From: Dioscorea cayenensis subsp. rotundata
Taxonomy: Eukaryota; Streptophyta; Magnoliopsida; Dioscoreales; Dioscoreaceae
DNA length: 64,000 bases
NCBI RefSeq assembly: GCF_009730915.1
Contig: NW_024086783.1
Span: 47,370 to 111,369, forward strand
Direction: 5' to 3'
Shown: positions 49,940 to 62,704 of the stretch, piece by piece
How positions within the stretch are numbered: the stretch's first letter is position 1
Layout of the letters: every line of letters starts with the position of its first letter
Translations under genes and position numbers: made by a program
Notes under the pieces: model-generated
Database searches by the model: none
Told to the model about the DNA's origin: nothing
The model's input: only the letters and a program-made list of their open reading frames with translations

Positions 49940-50301
49940 AATTAAAAGAGATGAAGAAGAAGAATAGCATATGCTAATAATAAGACAGACAAATAGATAT
50001 CTAATTAATTAAAAACAATTGAGCCCAGACAAAGAAATGCAGGACATTATCAAGAGTCTCTTAGTTCAACAGCTTAAAATAGAAATAAAAGTTTAACAGA
50101 ATGTTATGTGAATATTCTCATAAAAATATTTAAATAATACATAATATGCCAACTATCAAAAAGTATCATTTGTATCTTTTATGACTTAGCACAAAGTATG
50201 TTATGGATTATGGATTGAATACAAAGTATAAAGATACAAAATTTTAGGTTGATCACAACCTTATAAACTTTCGGCGAAAAGAAAATATTTTGTTGCTACA
50301 T
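48229..50301. other. Spacer between KAS II and the ferredoxin gene
   Basis: Upstream region of KAS II (to about 48600), then AT-rich DNA with TA repeats near 49390 and 49910 and an AAT/AAAT run. The frames at 48272-48567 have no homologous look and probably lie in the KAS II leader or promoter. No gene seen. Confidence 0.55.
49605..49686. repeat. (AAT)n then (AAAT)n microsatellite
   Basis: About 16 AAT units run straight into about 8 AAAT units, a compound microsatellite. Confidence 0.9.
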
Positions 50302-53300
50302 TCAGTGTGGTTTCGGAATGTACCCATCAACGGCAAAATTTCGCGTTGCTGCTGGAAGAGCTAAACGCATTCCGTCGAGTTCAGGCTTCGCGATCACTTG
50401 ACAACCAAGACGAGACCTGTGAAAAAATGTGACAAGATTCGATTTAAAATACGGAATATGGAAAGAGTGGCAGATTAGATAAAGAGAAATACGTTTGTGT
50501 GAGCCCAAATGCAAGGTCTAACATGTCGTTTTCTTCGTCGGTTGGATCTTCCAACTTGTTGTAGTAGTTCACATCCTATAAGAAGTTTCATAATCAAATT
50601 AAATGCATCATCTGTCTATGCTTTGTCAAAGCTGAAATAACTGAATTTTCACATAAACCATACCATGACAATTACGTGACATGTAGAACATGCAATCGAT
50701 CCCTCGCATGCTCCTGACAACATAACAAAGAAAATTATGTTGATATTTCCTAGAATACGGAATCAGCTGTTTAATTAAAAGCACAAGTTGAAAATAAGAG
50801 ATTGGATTTAGCATGATCTCTTTCATTGGAAAGAAAATCAATGCGTTGCTTTTAGTATGATATTCATAAATTTCGGTTAATGAGAGCGATGGAAGAGGAT
50901 GTCGAAAGACATTTCTCTTTCACGTTACAACAAGCCACGATCATTTTAGACGACACTCATTATCTCTTCTTTTGTGGTTGTTAAAGTTGATGCTAACGAG
51001 ACAAATTTCATAAACTTAGAACTAATCTAGTGTATTAGAAGAAAATATGAAAACCACTACGAAGTAATTAATACTGGGTAAGCTGTTACTAGGATAAGGC
51101 ATATCATGGAGACATGTCTGTATGTATTTTTTTCTTTAGATACCATATGATCAGTAGGAACATATTTGGATCACATATTTCTATTAGGAAGTTTTGGTTC
51201 CACTTACCTTCTCCTTATCTTATTCTCCACCTTAATATTTTACTTTTGATTATTGTTAGAGTTATGTTATAGTTTATATTTGGTTAATGGGCCATACTAG
51301 ACCCATACCACAAAACCCTAGTATTTCTCTATATATATCCTTGTACTTATTTACTAATGAAATATACAAATTATTTCTCCTATTCTCACATGGTACCAGA
51401 GCTCTAGGTTAAACCCTAGCAGCCACCCAAAACCCTCGCCGCCGCCGCCGCCACCGCCACTCCAAACCCTAGTCTTCCACCCACCGCCGCCACCTCTACC
51501 ACCAGCCGTTGTTCATCTCTTGCCGTTCTCGTTGGTCTATGGGCACCTGGTGATGTTCCTCAGCCCTCACCAGTGATGCCCTTGTCTTGTTGCTGAAGGA
51601 TTTGTCTTGTCGTCGTCATGTCTTCGTTTCATGATTCTTTAGTTAAGAATCTTCATTGTACCTCGCAAAAAGTTGGATGGAAGGAACTATGTTTTTTTGG
51701 GCGCAGAGTTTTTGAAAGCGGTTCCTTATGGCTCATAAGAAATCATCGTACCTCACGCGCGAGATCCGCGGACTCGAAAGATGCCAAGTATCTTGATTGG
51801 CTTCGTGTGGATCTCTGCGAGTGCGCTCATGGTTGACCGGTAGTATGGAGCGGATATTGCCCGAAGTGTGGTGATGTTGACTCTCGCAAAGGCAATTTGG
51901 GAGATGTGCAGATTGACATATGGAAATGAAAATAATATCTCCCGTGTTTTTGAGTTGTATGAGCAACTGTTTACAACCCGTCAAGTCAATCGTACCGCCC
52001 TCAGTTCTTCACTCACATCCGTAGTTCGTTGGATGAGTCGGATATTTACCGACCATTAGTTCTTGATCCAGCCACCCTTCGTCATTCACGGAATGAAGTT
52101 GCGATCGTCGCATATCTTTCCCGGGCTCCCCGTTCGAGATGCAAAACGGTGAAGGGCTCTATTCCGAGTTACGAGAGAATGCGGATCTTCTTCTTTGCTT
52201 TTATGCTCGCGTCCTCGCTCATCTTCTACATCCACATCTCCGTCGCCCGTTGTGTCCTCCGATCGATCCGCTTTGCTAGCTTCTCGTGGGCGTGGTGGTA
52301 AAGGCTCCTCTCGTGGTGGTCGAGGAGTCGGGCCGTGGTGATTCTCGAAATAGGTTTGTGTGTACTTTTACGTCGGCGGCGAGGCCACTGCGAGGATCGT
52401 TGTTGGGATAAGCATGGTCGCCGGCGGTGGCAATGCTAGTACTGAAAGGTGGTCGATCCGTCGCTCACTTCTAGTCTTTCGAACAGTTTGTCACTATCTC
52501 TCGAGCGAGACTTTGCGCAGTTCCAGCGCTCTGAGGCATGCGTCTCACACCACGTCTCTTCTTACATTTCCTCGGGTAATGCCTTTCTGCTTCGAGGGAC
52601 GAGTTCTGGATTATTGACTCTGGGGCCTCTTCTCACATAGCGAGTACAAAATCTTTTTTTCCAAAAATCTTTCTCCATCTATTTTTTTCATTACGTAGCG
52701 ATTCGTGGATGGGACGATCGTGCTTAGTGTCCGGGAGAGGGAGTTGTCGCGAGCTTCCTCTCGACTTAGACTAAATGATGTTCTTTATGTACACGAATTT
52801 CACGTCGACTTGCTATCCGTTTCTGCGATCACCAAACATTTGAATTGTAGTGTAACATTTTTCCCTTTTCACTGTATTTTTCAGGATCTGCAGCCAAGGA
52901 AGAGGATTGGTTTAGGGGCGTGATCGTGGTGACCGGGCGTATATCGTTGGTGCGTGATGATATTCCTCGTGGTTTAGCGACGATCGTTTCGACTCGAGTC
53001 ATCACTCATATAGCATACTGTAGATTGGGTCACCCTTCTCTTAGTCGTCTTCACTGAAACTTTGCCTTGGATTGGTCGAGTCGTTTCAATGTGAGTCGTG
53101 TCGGTTGGGTAAACATCATCGTGCTACCTTTTAAATGTTCTACTCTAGTGTCTAGTCGATCGTTATTTGATTTAGTTCATTGTGATGTTTTTGGGACCTT
53201 CTAAGGTCGCGTCTATTCTCGATCATCGTTACTATGTTGTGTTTGTTGATGTTTTTTCCCGAGTGTCTTGGGTATATTTGTTAAAAGACCGTCGGTCTAT

Positions 53301-56300
53301 TACTGATGTCCTTCAAAAATTTATTTTGGAAATAAAAAATCAATTTTCCATTGTTCTCAAATGTCTTCGCACCGATAATGCTTTAGAATTTGTCTCTTCT
53401 GCTGTAAATTCTTTATGTGAGTCCTTTGGGATTATTCATCAAACCACCTGTCCACACACTTCTCAACAAAATGGAGTAGCTGAAAGAAAGCATCGTCACA
53501 TCTTGGATGTTGCACGCACTCTCTTGGTAGAGCGTAATGTTCCTATGTATTTGTGGTGCGATGCTATCTTGATTGCGATCTATCTTATTAATCGTATGCC
53601 TTAGCACCCTTAAGGGGAGAGGTTCCTTTACGTCGTCTTCTACCTATCATACGAGTTGTTTCACTTATCCCTCGTGTTTTTCGAGTTGTGTTGGTTTTTG
53701 TTCGAGATTTAACTCCTAGTTTGGACAAGTTGCGCCCAGCGTGCGCTTAAATGTGTTTTTGTTGGTTATTCCGCACTCAGCGTGGATACGGTTGTTTCAT
53801 CCGACTAGTCGGAGTATTTTTGTGTCTATGGATGTCACGTTTTTTGAGTCTCAATCATTTTTCTCTGATTCAGTTTCTCACGATATGTTAACTACGCCAT
53901 CTGATATTGTTCTCCCCATCCCTGTCTCGGTCCCTCCTCTGTGCCTATGCCTAGTGTGACGCCTCCTCCATTGGATACTGAGATGTTGGTTGTTTTTGGA
54001 CGGGTTTATCATCGGCGCCAAGCGTGTACCGGTGCCCGACTCCGCCCCTCCGGTCCTCTCCCGGACCATGCAGATCCGTCTCTTGATCTTCCCATTCGCT
54101 TTTCGCATAAAAGGTATTCGTTCTTGTACTAAACATCCCATCTCCCTTTTTTGTTTCTTATGATAATCTTCACCCATCCTTCCGCACATTTGCTCTTTTC
54201 CTTGTCTGCTGAGTCAATTCGGGAACTACCGGGATGCGCGTTTGCTTCCTGATGGCAAAGCAGCGATGGATGAGGAAATGGAAGCCTTGAGATCTCGTGG
54301 TACATGGGCGCTTGTGCCTCGCCTGCGATGCCCGATCGCCATGCATGCCCGATGGGTCTTCTCTGCTCACACACAGCGGATGGTGACAGTTGATCGCTAC
54401 AAAGCCCGGTTAGTGGCCCGTGGTTTTACTCAAACTTATGGTGTTGATTATACTAAGACTTTTTCACCAGTTGCTCGTCTGAATTCCATTCGCATTCTCA
54501 TCGGTAGCTATAGAATCGATCATGGACACTCTGTCGACTTGATGTGAAGAATGCCTTTCTCTATGGAGACTTAGTTGAGAGCAGTGTTTATGGAGCAACC
54601 TCACGGGGTATGTTGCTCGGGGGAGAATCTAGTCGCCCTGACTCGAAAGCGATCTATGGTTTGAAACAAAGTCCTCAGTGCGTGGTTTGACAAATTTAGT
54701 GTAATTGCAATTACGAGATGGTTTTCCGCGAGTGTAATGTGGATCGTTATGTGTTCTATAAGAACACTTCATCTGGTTGTGTTGTACTTGCGGTATATAT
54801 CGATGACATCTTGTTGGCTGAGTAGTGATCGCGTGGGAATTCGAGAACTAAGGAGCATTTAATGAAGCGTTTTGTTACACGAGACATGGGACGACCAGAT
54901 ACTTCCTTGGTATTGAGTTTGCATATGCGAAAGGAAAGATGGCGCTCTCGCAGTGAGTATGTGTTGGACTTACTTGAGGAGACGGTTTATTGGGTTGTAA
55001 ACAGGAGAATACACCTATTGAGCGATCACGCACCCTTTTTGGGAGACATCTTCCCCATTTCTCAAAAGATCACGGTCGATACTAAAGCGTTTGATTGGCA
55101 AGCTCGTTTATCTAGCGTACTACGTCACGATATATGTTCGCGAGTTTGAACTCCCCGAGTCGGTTTATGCATGAGCCCTCGAAGTTCAGCGGCAGGGTGC
55201 TCGAGGGTTCTTGCATATGTTAAAGGAGCTCCCGGCAAGGTCTTCTCTACAAAAATCATAGTCGCCTGAGGCGTTGCGGCATATTCCGACTCGGGTTATC
55301 TTTGGTGATAGAGGACGAGAAAGTCTACGTCGGACTACATGCGTATGTCGGTGGAAACTTGGTTACTTGGCGAAGCAAGCGAGAATGTGGTTTTCGAGAT
55401 CAAGTGCGAAGCGGTCTGGATCGATGGCACGCGACGACTTATGAGATGGTTTGGGTGCGAGTCTTTTCTATCCGAGTTGGGATTCCCTATCACTAATACC
55501 TATCACGGATGTTGTGTGATAACCGGGCAGCATCTTCATTGCAAATAATCCAACATTCCATGAGCGTACCAAGCATGTGGAGGTTGATTGTCACTATGTT
55601 CGTGATATGAGTCTTTGAAGGGAGTCATCTCTACACTGTATACCCGATCGTCGAGCAATGGCGGATATCTTCACCAAAGGTTTAAATGTTAAAGTCTTTA
55701 GTAATCTATGTAACAAAATTTGGGCATACTCGATATATATGCTCAGACTTGAGGAATATTAGAGTTATGTTATAGTTTTATATTTGGTTAATGGGCCATA
55801 CTGGGCCCATACCACAAAACCCTAGTATTTCTCTATATATATCCTTGTACTTATTTACTAATGAAATATACAAATTATTTCTCCTATTCTCACAATTATC
55901 AATCTCAATCTTCAATTTTCTTTTGAATTACCATATCTTTCCATTATCATTTCAAACTCCATATTTTTTATGTTTTCTTATATTTTCTTACTTTTCAATT
56001 TTTTATTTTAAGAATTTTATTTTACCTTAATTTAAATTTAATATGATTAAAATCTCTCATCCAAATTTATATTTCATTAAAGACAACTTACTTTATTACA
56101 ATGTTCTCCACCTTTCTAAGAACAATGTAGTTCATGATCTAAATATATACACAAATAAAAACAACTTGTTTCACTCTCTCTCTCTCACGTGTGCGCACAC
56201 ACACACAGTAGAACACACTTGAACTTAAATGTCAGATACTCTCCAATCTCCATACTTAGATACTTGATATCTCTATCCATGACCCACTATAATTTAAAAA

Positions 56301-59300
56301 ATGAAGGCGATGCATAAGAGAATTGAGTGTGATAATGAATGTCAGATAATCTCCAACACTAGGATACTTTATACCTCTATCCATGTCCAACTAGAACTTA
56401 AAAAGCAAAAAAGATGCCCAAGAGAATTGCATGTGAAAATGATACATATATACATCCATCAATAGCTAAAATTAAATGTGGGTGCAATTTTGTTTTACTT
56501 TGCAAGGTGTAGAAAATTTGGAAGACACATAATTCCTCCCTCTCATAACTACTCTGTACAAGCTGTGCGAGTGTGAATCAAGACATTCCTTATTAAGGGA
56601 GTGCGTATATTTGTAGGAAGCTAACTGCTTTTAACACGCAGCAAATTTTTGTGTACTTACTATTCACGTATGTCCTGATTTATTTCATCAGGCACTTGGT
56701 GTGAACATAGAAACAGGAATTTGTAGGGAGTCTAGGGACTTCATATCAAATCATTAGAAAACAACCATGCATCATGATTACTCACGGTGTAGATGAATAG
56801 TAACTAGAGTCCAGAATAGTAGTTTTCATCAAAACAAAGATAAAGTAGAATAAATAATTGAAATTATCATCCATGCAACATGAAGAAATAATCACCTTCA
56901 AGTTCAATGTCGTTTTCATGAGCAGCTTCTAACATTGACATTCCAACTGGGACCTTGATAAGCTTTTCCTCCCCCATCCTTGTCAACAAATGTCACAGAT
57001 ATCCTGCAAGATCAACCATGTTTAATGAAGATTTTTGGCAAAGCCAGTAAAAGTACACTTAACCTTACAGCAGGAAGAAAGCCTAAAACCTGAAAGACAT
57101 GAAAACCTATTCCAACTGGCGTAAAATGGAAATTCTGAAATCACAAAGACTTTAGTAGGCATTACTACTTAGGATGAAGAAGGCAGCATCAAAAGAAAAC
57201 ATTAAACCTAAACCTTTTCTCCATGCACTTCAATTTTCTTCAACAAGAGTTCCAGAAGGGCATAAAATCCAGCTATGGTGGTGTAACCGACTAAAAGAAT
57301 AAATTGTGAATCATGCAAGATGACATTGGTAATAGCACCTACGGTTTTTGATCAATCGCGCCTAGAAGTTCTAAGGAACCGCACTTAGACAAAGAATGCA
57401 ATCACACCTAAAAAATAGCGCAAACTAAAAAAAACGTATTCATTCATCAACTGATTTCTCAGAAAAGATCCATCTCTTTTATAGAGATCAGAGAACTTGT
57501 TCAGGTAAAGTTTGCATAAATAAATTTAAAAACAACCCAGCAGATTTAGAGACTCTTACTGGCCAAAATTTTGAATGACAAAACTACCCCTGACATTTAA
57601 ATTAATGACCCCACCTTTAACACCTTTAAAAACTAAACCTACACCTTGTCAAATAATAGTGTTGGAGCATAATTGCATCAAATTGAAAGAAACAAGCAAA
57701 CATTCATCAAAAGATATTGAAAATCTTGATAAAGGAAAATATAGTCATTTCCATCAATAGAGAACGACAGATGCTAATGGGTGGTTCATAGATTAGGGAA
57801 CTAAAAAGGAGAAGAAAAAAAAAACAGATAAGATATACCATTTCCAACATATGTATTACTAGCCATATTTACAGAAAAAAAAAATAGCTGTAAATTAATG
57901 TAGTAAAATAGAGCAACTATACAAAGATGAATTTTCAAGCATATATCTGCCCAATCAGAAATTGAAGGACTAATAACCTACTTTTCTGTCTGCTGCTCAC
58001 TCCCTTCTTGAGCATTATCAGAAGATGTGGTTGAGAGAGTGCGGTTCCTCTACAAAAGAAACATTATAACAAATTATAAGATATCAGCATAATTACATTT
58101 ATTGTCTACAGCAGCTCAGAGAAAAATTAAAATTAAAAAATAAAATAATAGTGCTATTTCTAAATAAAGAAATCCGTTTCATACCAATTACAAGAAACAT
58201 TGTTCTAAAAAAAATTAATGTTAAAACAAGGAAATGCAAAGTAGTTTTTATTGTGAAAAATATTACATCGTATGGAGGACACCAATGCATTTTGTACAAT
58301 AACACACAAAACTGGTTGAGCAGTTCATCAGCAAGGGATCACAGATGTATATAATATAAAGGTCAGGAAAAAAAATAGTAGATGGCACAGCTTGACATGC
58401 TTGGGTATGGTGTCCTGCGGCTCCTGCCTTCAAGGTACCGAAAAGAGAAAATACTACATACATTTAACCTCCTAGACACAGGGTTATAGAGTTAGCCAGA
58501 CCCTCGTGCATTAATCTGTTCTTTACAGCCTCTAACAAGATTAAGTAAACTTATATCAGCTTTGCTATAGGCACACAGCTTTACATATGACAAAAGGATT
58601 GCACATCAGACAAGAAATGAAAGAAGAGAATCAATCTGAAAATTGGTTAGTCACACAACTTTAGTTTGACAAATTGTCAAAGACAAAACTTTGAAAAATC
58701 AAAACATGTAAAGGGATGTAAAGGGGGTGTATGTATGACATCTGAAGACTCTGAATTATTGGGCACACTGCATTGTCTAAAATCAACTAACATATAACAA
58801 TATTTCTTACGCATTAAGTCATTTTAACACATTTAAAGATAAATGTTGCCTTGAGTCAAATGACACTGTCTCTTATTCCACTGCAATTGTTCTGAATAAT
58901 CATTCAATTAATAAGAAATAAGATGTGTGCTATGCCAATAAATGCTAGTATTATGTCAATTCTGGGTCATAAACTTCAAATACAACACCCACCCTTTAAG
59001 GAGTTAGCCTCTTGACATGCAATTTAAATTTTTATTTTGCAACCTGCAATAACTCTATTGGGAAGACACAACTTTCACAGGGCAGGATTTTTCCCTTCAT
59101 GCAGGGGTGTATGATTTCCCTCTTGTTTCCTCTGTGACAAAGTTTCCCTCCTTCCACATAGTTTGGGAGTAATTACTTGCAAAAAATCATCAGAATGTTA
59201 GCATTCTAAAACTCAAAATGTGTATTATAATCAATTCTAACCTCAATGAAAATACATATATTCACCAAACATCAATGTGCAACATAAAAGTTTTAACTAC

Positions 59301-60785
59301 ATAAGCATATAAGTGAGTTTGAGCTACCCACCCAAGAAACAGGGAAAAAATTTCCTTTTTCATAACTTATGTAATGATAGGATCAACGATCATTATTTTC
59401 TCCAAACTATTTGCAGTCGCATCTTGCTCCAATGACATCTACTTTTTAAGTAATTCCAAACTTGTAAACCAAACCCTCCCAACCACCATCTCTCACGCCC
59501 TACATCCATCTTCCATGCCATCTCTTGTCCACCATCAAATGGCCAACACAACCATCCCTCACCAAAAGATGCCAAAGGTTGGGCGTAAAGGAGTCATGGC
59601 AGAAGGGAGTTTAAGTGCAGGGTATCAGTAGGTGGGGTTGAAAGGATAAAAAAACTTTTAGAGGATTTAAATGTCCAAAATTTTAGACAATAAAATCAAC
59701 ACTAAAAATTCAAATCATTCAATGGACAAAGCAAACTAATATTGGCTAAAATAATGGAAAAAGGAAGAAAAGGATCAAGTCAAGTAGCATGCGACAATGA
59801 CAAATATGAAAACAGATAAATATAAGACAAGGTTAACAAGTATAAGAACTTCCATGCAAAAACCACCTAATGTCATATAGACCCACAAGTTCAAGTGCAT
59901 AATTTAAATCATACAAAATTATTGCTTCAAGATTCTTAACTTTAGAAATTCACTAACCAGATAGTATAAATAGTTATTGAGTGTTCCTTCATAATAACCT
60001 CTTTGAGTGTTGGAAAATTTTTCCTGCCAATGACAAAAGCAAACAGAAGGCAAAAAATAATGCGAGGGGAAAAAAGGGGAAGCAGTATAAACTTATATAG
60101 CATGCCTCTAAACATAAATTTCAAAAGAAATGTGAGGAGACTTCAAAAATATAAAGATAAACTCTATGAATAAAATAACAGGACAAGTTAAAAATTCTAC
60201 ACACTGATTGTCTCCGAGCGTAATCCTATAATCCTCTGAGGCAAACATATATAATTATACACCACATCTAGCACATATGCATACTATCAGCATTTACTTC
60301 TTCATGAAAAATTAAGTCCTCTATTGAACCAAAAAGGATGCATTTTTCTATTGTAGCACACACAGTAATCAGGAATTCCAAAGTATGCTATCAAACATAT
60401 AAACTTCATTACAAATCACTTGTTTTTAGAAAACACCATCACTATCACACATATTAAAGTTTCTGTATGACATTTCCCCACTCATTATCTCATCACAGAG
60501 GGATTGCTTCTCTTCTTCTCATCAATTCACCATCCCTCTCACGCAAAAAAACAACATACATAAAAACAACAAATTACATTATGTAAAACTAGGACAAATT
60601 TCACCGCATCGCACCCAAAAATTCAACTTCATGATCAGGAATGCAATCAAACAACAGCAGATTAAACTCAATAAGAACAAAACAACAGATGAAGGAATGG
60701 AGAAAGGGGATCGAATAAGGATCACCTCTACAGGCCTCGCCGGTGATCCGGGCTCCAAGACGCGAGAGCCTCGAGGAGGGAGCAT
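50302..60785 (-). CDS. MFDX: Mitochondrial adrenodoxin-like ferredoxin, split by a copia-bearing intron; frame breaks
   Basis: [2Fe-2S] ferredoxin of the mitochondrial matrix, electron carrier for Fe-S cluster assembly and biotin synthesis (family knowledge). Recognised exons, 5' to 3': 60726-60785 (first, tentative), 57982-58049, 56896-57003, 50664-50713, 50493-50575 and 50302-50416. Cluster ligands are visible as [10 protein letters not shown] (C-x5-C-x2-C) plus the Cys of [14 protein letters not shown]; the end is [15 protein letters not shown]. Exon 56896-57003 has one extra base in the C5 run 56971-56975 (minus strand gggggag), breaking [13 protein letters not shown]. In exon 1 the ATG at 60785 is one base out of frame with [14 protein letters not shown], typical of the family. 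About 35 presequence residues between exon 1 and 58049 are not located. Its largest identified intron (50714-56895) contains the LTR element. Confidence 0.8.
51254..51390 (+). repeat. 5' LTR of the copia element
   Basis: 137 bp, starts tgttagag and ends tctcaca. It contains a TATA-like tatatatat and ccttgtactt near its middle. Differs from the 3' LTR at about four positions, one of them a one-base indel. Confidence 0.92.
51391..51403 (+). other. Primer-binding site of the copia element
   Basis: tggtaccagagct directly abuts the 5' LTR. It is close to the tggtatcagagc site used by many plant copia elements for initiator-Met tRNA. Confidence 0.8.
52607..52640 (+). pseudogene. Copia aspartic protease fragment
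   Basis: The frame starting at 52607 reads [12 protein letters not shown], the retropepsin active-site block with catalytic Asp in DSGAS. The surrounding frame is broken. Confidence 0.75.
53182..53604 (+). pseudogene. Copia integrase core fragment
   Basis: An open stretch of about 140 residues carries the DDE integrase core: [13 protein letters not shown], then RTDNALEF (usually RTDNG; here Gly is replaced by Ala), then [16 protein letters not shown] with the catalytic Glu, and YLINRMP at the end. It is cut off by a stop at 53602. It gives the element its copia identity together with the downstream reverse transcriptase. Confidence 0.85.
54242..54820 (+). pseudogene. Copia reverse transcriptase fragments
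   Basis: 54242-54547 encodes the N-terminal copia RT block ([34 protein letters not shown]). The catalytic motif appears further on, out of frame with the first block, as [11 protein letters not shown] near 54784-54816. Several indels separate the blocks. Confidence 0.85.
55757..55894 (+). repeat. 3' LTR of the copia element
   Basis: 138 bp, nearly identical to the 5' LTR. It begins tattagag, so the terminal TG has become TA. The polypurine tract upstream is reduced to cttgagga. Confidence 0.9.
57004..57981 (-). other. Ferredoxin intron, no other feature
   Basis: About 1 kb between two ferredoxin exons. AT-rich; no open frame of interest. Confidence 0.6.
58050..60725 (-). other. Ferredoxin 5' intron region with at least one unlocated exon
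   Basis: 2.7 kb between the tentative first exon and the first confident exon. The family normally has about 35 more presequence residues here; I could not pick an exon with confidence. The frame at 59374-59631 shows no family likeness. Confidence 0.45.
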
Positions 60786-61021
60786 GAGATGCTGATGAAT
60801 TCGAACAACCCAAGACACTGCCTCGTGATTGATAAGAGACAGGAGACCTCGCGAGGGTTTTTCACGACGACACGGTGCCTATAAACGAGTCCAATTTTTT
60901 CGATCCGGAACCCACTATAGACCCTATCTTCTTTGTTATATTTATTTATTTATTTTCTTTTTTCTGAAAAATAATTATGATTTAGTTATTTATTCTTAAA
61001 AAAGATAATGCTAAAAATTTA

Positions 61022-61061
<40 letters not shown>

Positions 61062-62132
61062 GTCCTTTATTACTATATTATTTGAGTATTTCTATACATT
61101 TAAATAGGGATATATATAGAGCATACTTGAGTGAAAGCGAGGCGTAGTGAGGCATAGTATTCTCTTAGTTTTTATGATTTGTCCGATGTCGGTATTTCTA
61201 TCTTACTCCTTTTGGGAAATGTTAGTCTCTTCTCTCGAGACGACCATCTCTTTTTATCAAGGTTAATATCTTATTTAACTCAGTGGCCTTGTTTTATTAT
61301 TATTTTAGAAATGATGTGCACCATGTTAGCATCTTGTGAGAAAAAACTGGCATTTTTCAAACGTGAAAACAGATGGATTGACAGACAACGGACAAATTAT
61401 AATAGAACTAAAAAAAAAGGCAGATTGACATAGAGGGAATAAATAAGGTATTAAACCAACTCAAATATAGAAGTATCTTAGATGTTTCATTGATGTATTA
61501 GAACTATGAGATTCAATTGCCTAGCATATTTATTCTTTTTTGATCTCTTGTTGATATTGTGTTACATGTGATTTTCTTTTACGGTTTGTTGTTTTCATTT
61601 TACTCAATCTATGATTTATTTATTTATTATTTTTGGAAATATTTGCAAAGGGGCGACTTGTGGGCGTGTTATTGGTGATATATATATGTTGCCTTAGCTA
61701 ATTTGGAGCATGAATTGCTGCATTTGCAACAGCAATTATTCTTTTCACTAATAAGCTAGTTTCTGATGTCATGGCGAGTTGTCATCAATGAGGACATACC
61801 CGGTAACAAAGCGGGCGATGGAGCATAAGCATGGGTCTAAGAACTACTACTTTAGTATTCTTAGTTTTTATATTTTTGAAAATTTTCTATAATAATTAGT
61901 ACATGTATACAATTTGTTTGTATTTTGCATGATGTTTCAATTGTTTGTTCAGAATTTTCCTTATGTTATGACCATTTGATGTTTCATCATATATATGGAT
62001 AATTTGCTATTTCATTTGATGCTTAATTTAGATTTAAGATGTTTAATTATACATTGTCTAATAGATAAGCCTATTATAAGGGACAAATTATAGGACAACA
62101 GACAAATTATAATAAAAAAACTAAAAAGTTTG
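60786..62132. other. Repetitive AT-rich DNA with one degenerate duplicate segment
   Basis: Begins with the upstream region of the ferredoxin gene. A TTA microsatellite runs from 61025 to 61061. The segment about 61640-61800 is a degenerate copy of the coiled-coil-coding segment at 63150-63330. No intact gene seen. Confidence 0.5.
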
Positions 62133-62704
62133 GTATAATCACCAAAATAGTCTTTGTACTTTTTTCTCTCTTCCCTTTTAGTTCATCTACTCAGAAATGC
62201 TCAGACTAGTCCTTTTTACTTTTTGAAAATATGCCCACTTAGTTAAAAATGCTCGACTAGTCACTACTACTTTTAAAAATGTGCCCACTTAGTCCCTCTG
62301 GTTGGGCGAGTTTTTAAAAAGTAGAGAAGCAGATGAAATGTTAACTAGTGGACACCTTCAAAAATGGAGAGACAGTCGGGAGCATTCGAAAGAAAAGATC
62401 AAGGGAAGAAAGAAAAAAGTAGAGGAACAATTGAATTATTATACCAAAAAGTTCCTTTGTCAAAGTCCCGATCCACGAAAGGCGGGGGTTTTCTCGATCA
62501 ATTTCTCCAAATCTCAACTCTCACCCCTGATGTAAGCATTCCCCCCACAAACCATACGCTTTTTATGATAATTTTTGGCTCTTATTACTTTTTCTTCTTT
62601 TTTGGTGACTATTTTTGAGCGAGGAGGATTTGTTGGGAGCGTTATGAGTAGAGGGACCAAAAGGGAAGAGAGAGAAAAGTAGAGGGACTAATTCGGGTAT
62701 TGTG
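62133..62704. mobile_element. Non-autonomous DNA transposon with ~60-bp terminal inverted repeats
   Basis: The left end holds tagtctttgtacttttttctc then ttcccttttagttcatctac. The right end, read on the other strand, holds tagtccctctacttttctctc then ttcccttttggtccctctac; the match extends to about 60 bp including atgctc/acgctc. Just inside the left arm a unit of about 52 bp (atgctc..gactagtc..tgcccacttagt) is tandemly duplicated. About 570 bp, no transposase. Ends may be off by a few bases; no target duplication fixed. Confidence 0.65.

Larger units (their letters stand above)
51254..55894 (+). mobile_element. Ty1/copia LTR retrotransposon, degenerate, in the ferredoxin intron
   Basis: Two LTRs of about 137 bp in direct orientation bound a 4.6 kb element, flanked by the 5-bp target duplication attat (51249-51253 and 55895-55899). 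A primer-binding site tggtaccagagct follows the 5' LTR at once, matching the usual copia initiator-Met type. Order inside: damaged gag zone (about 51600-52350), protease DSGAS motif, integrase, reverse transcriptase with YIDD, and RNase H zone. Integrase before reverse transcriptase makes it copia. It is antisense to the host gene. Many stops and frameshifts make it non-autonomous. Confidence 0.92.

Noticed and set aside
59374-59631. 85-residue frame inside the ferredoxin intron
   Set aside because: Opposite strand to the host gene, no recognisable domain; probably chance.
62302-62618. Two overlapping frames
   Set aside because: They are translations of the interior of the TIR element and have no transposase features.
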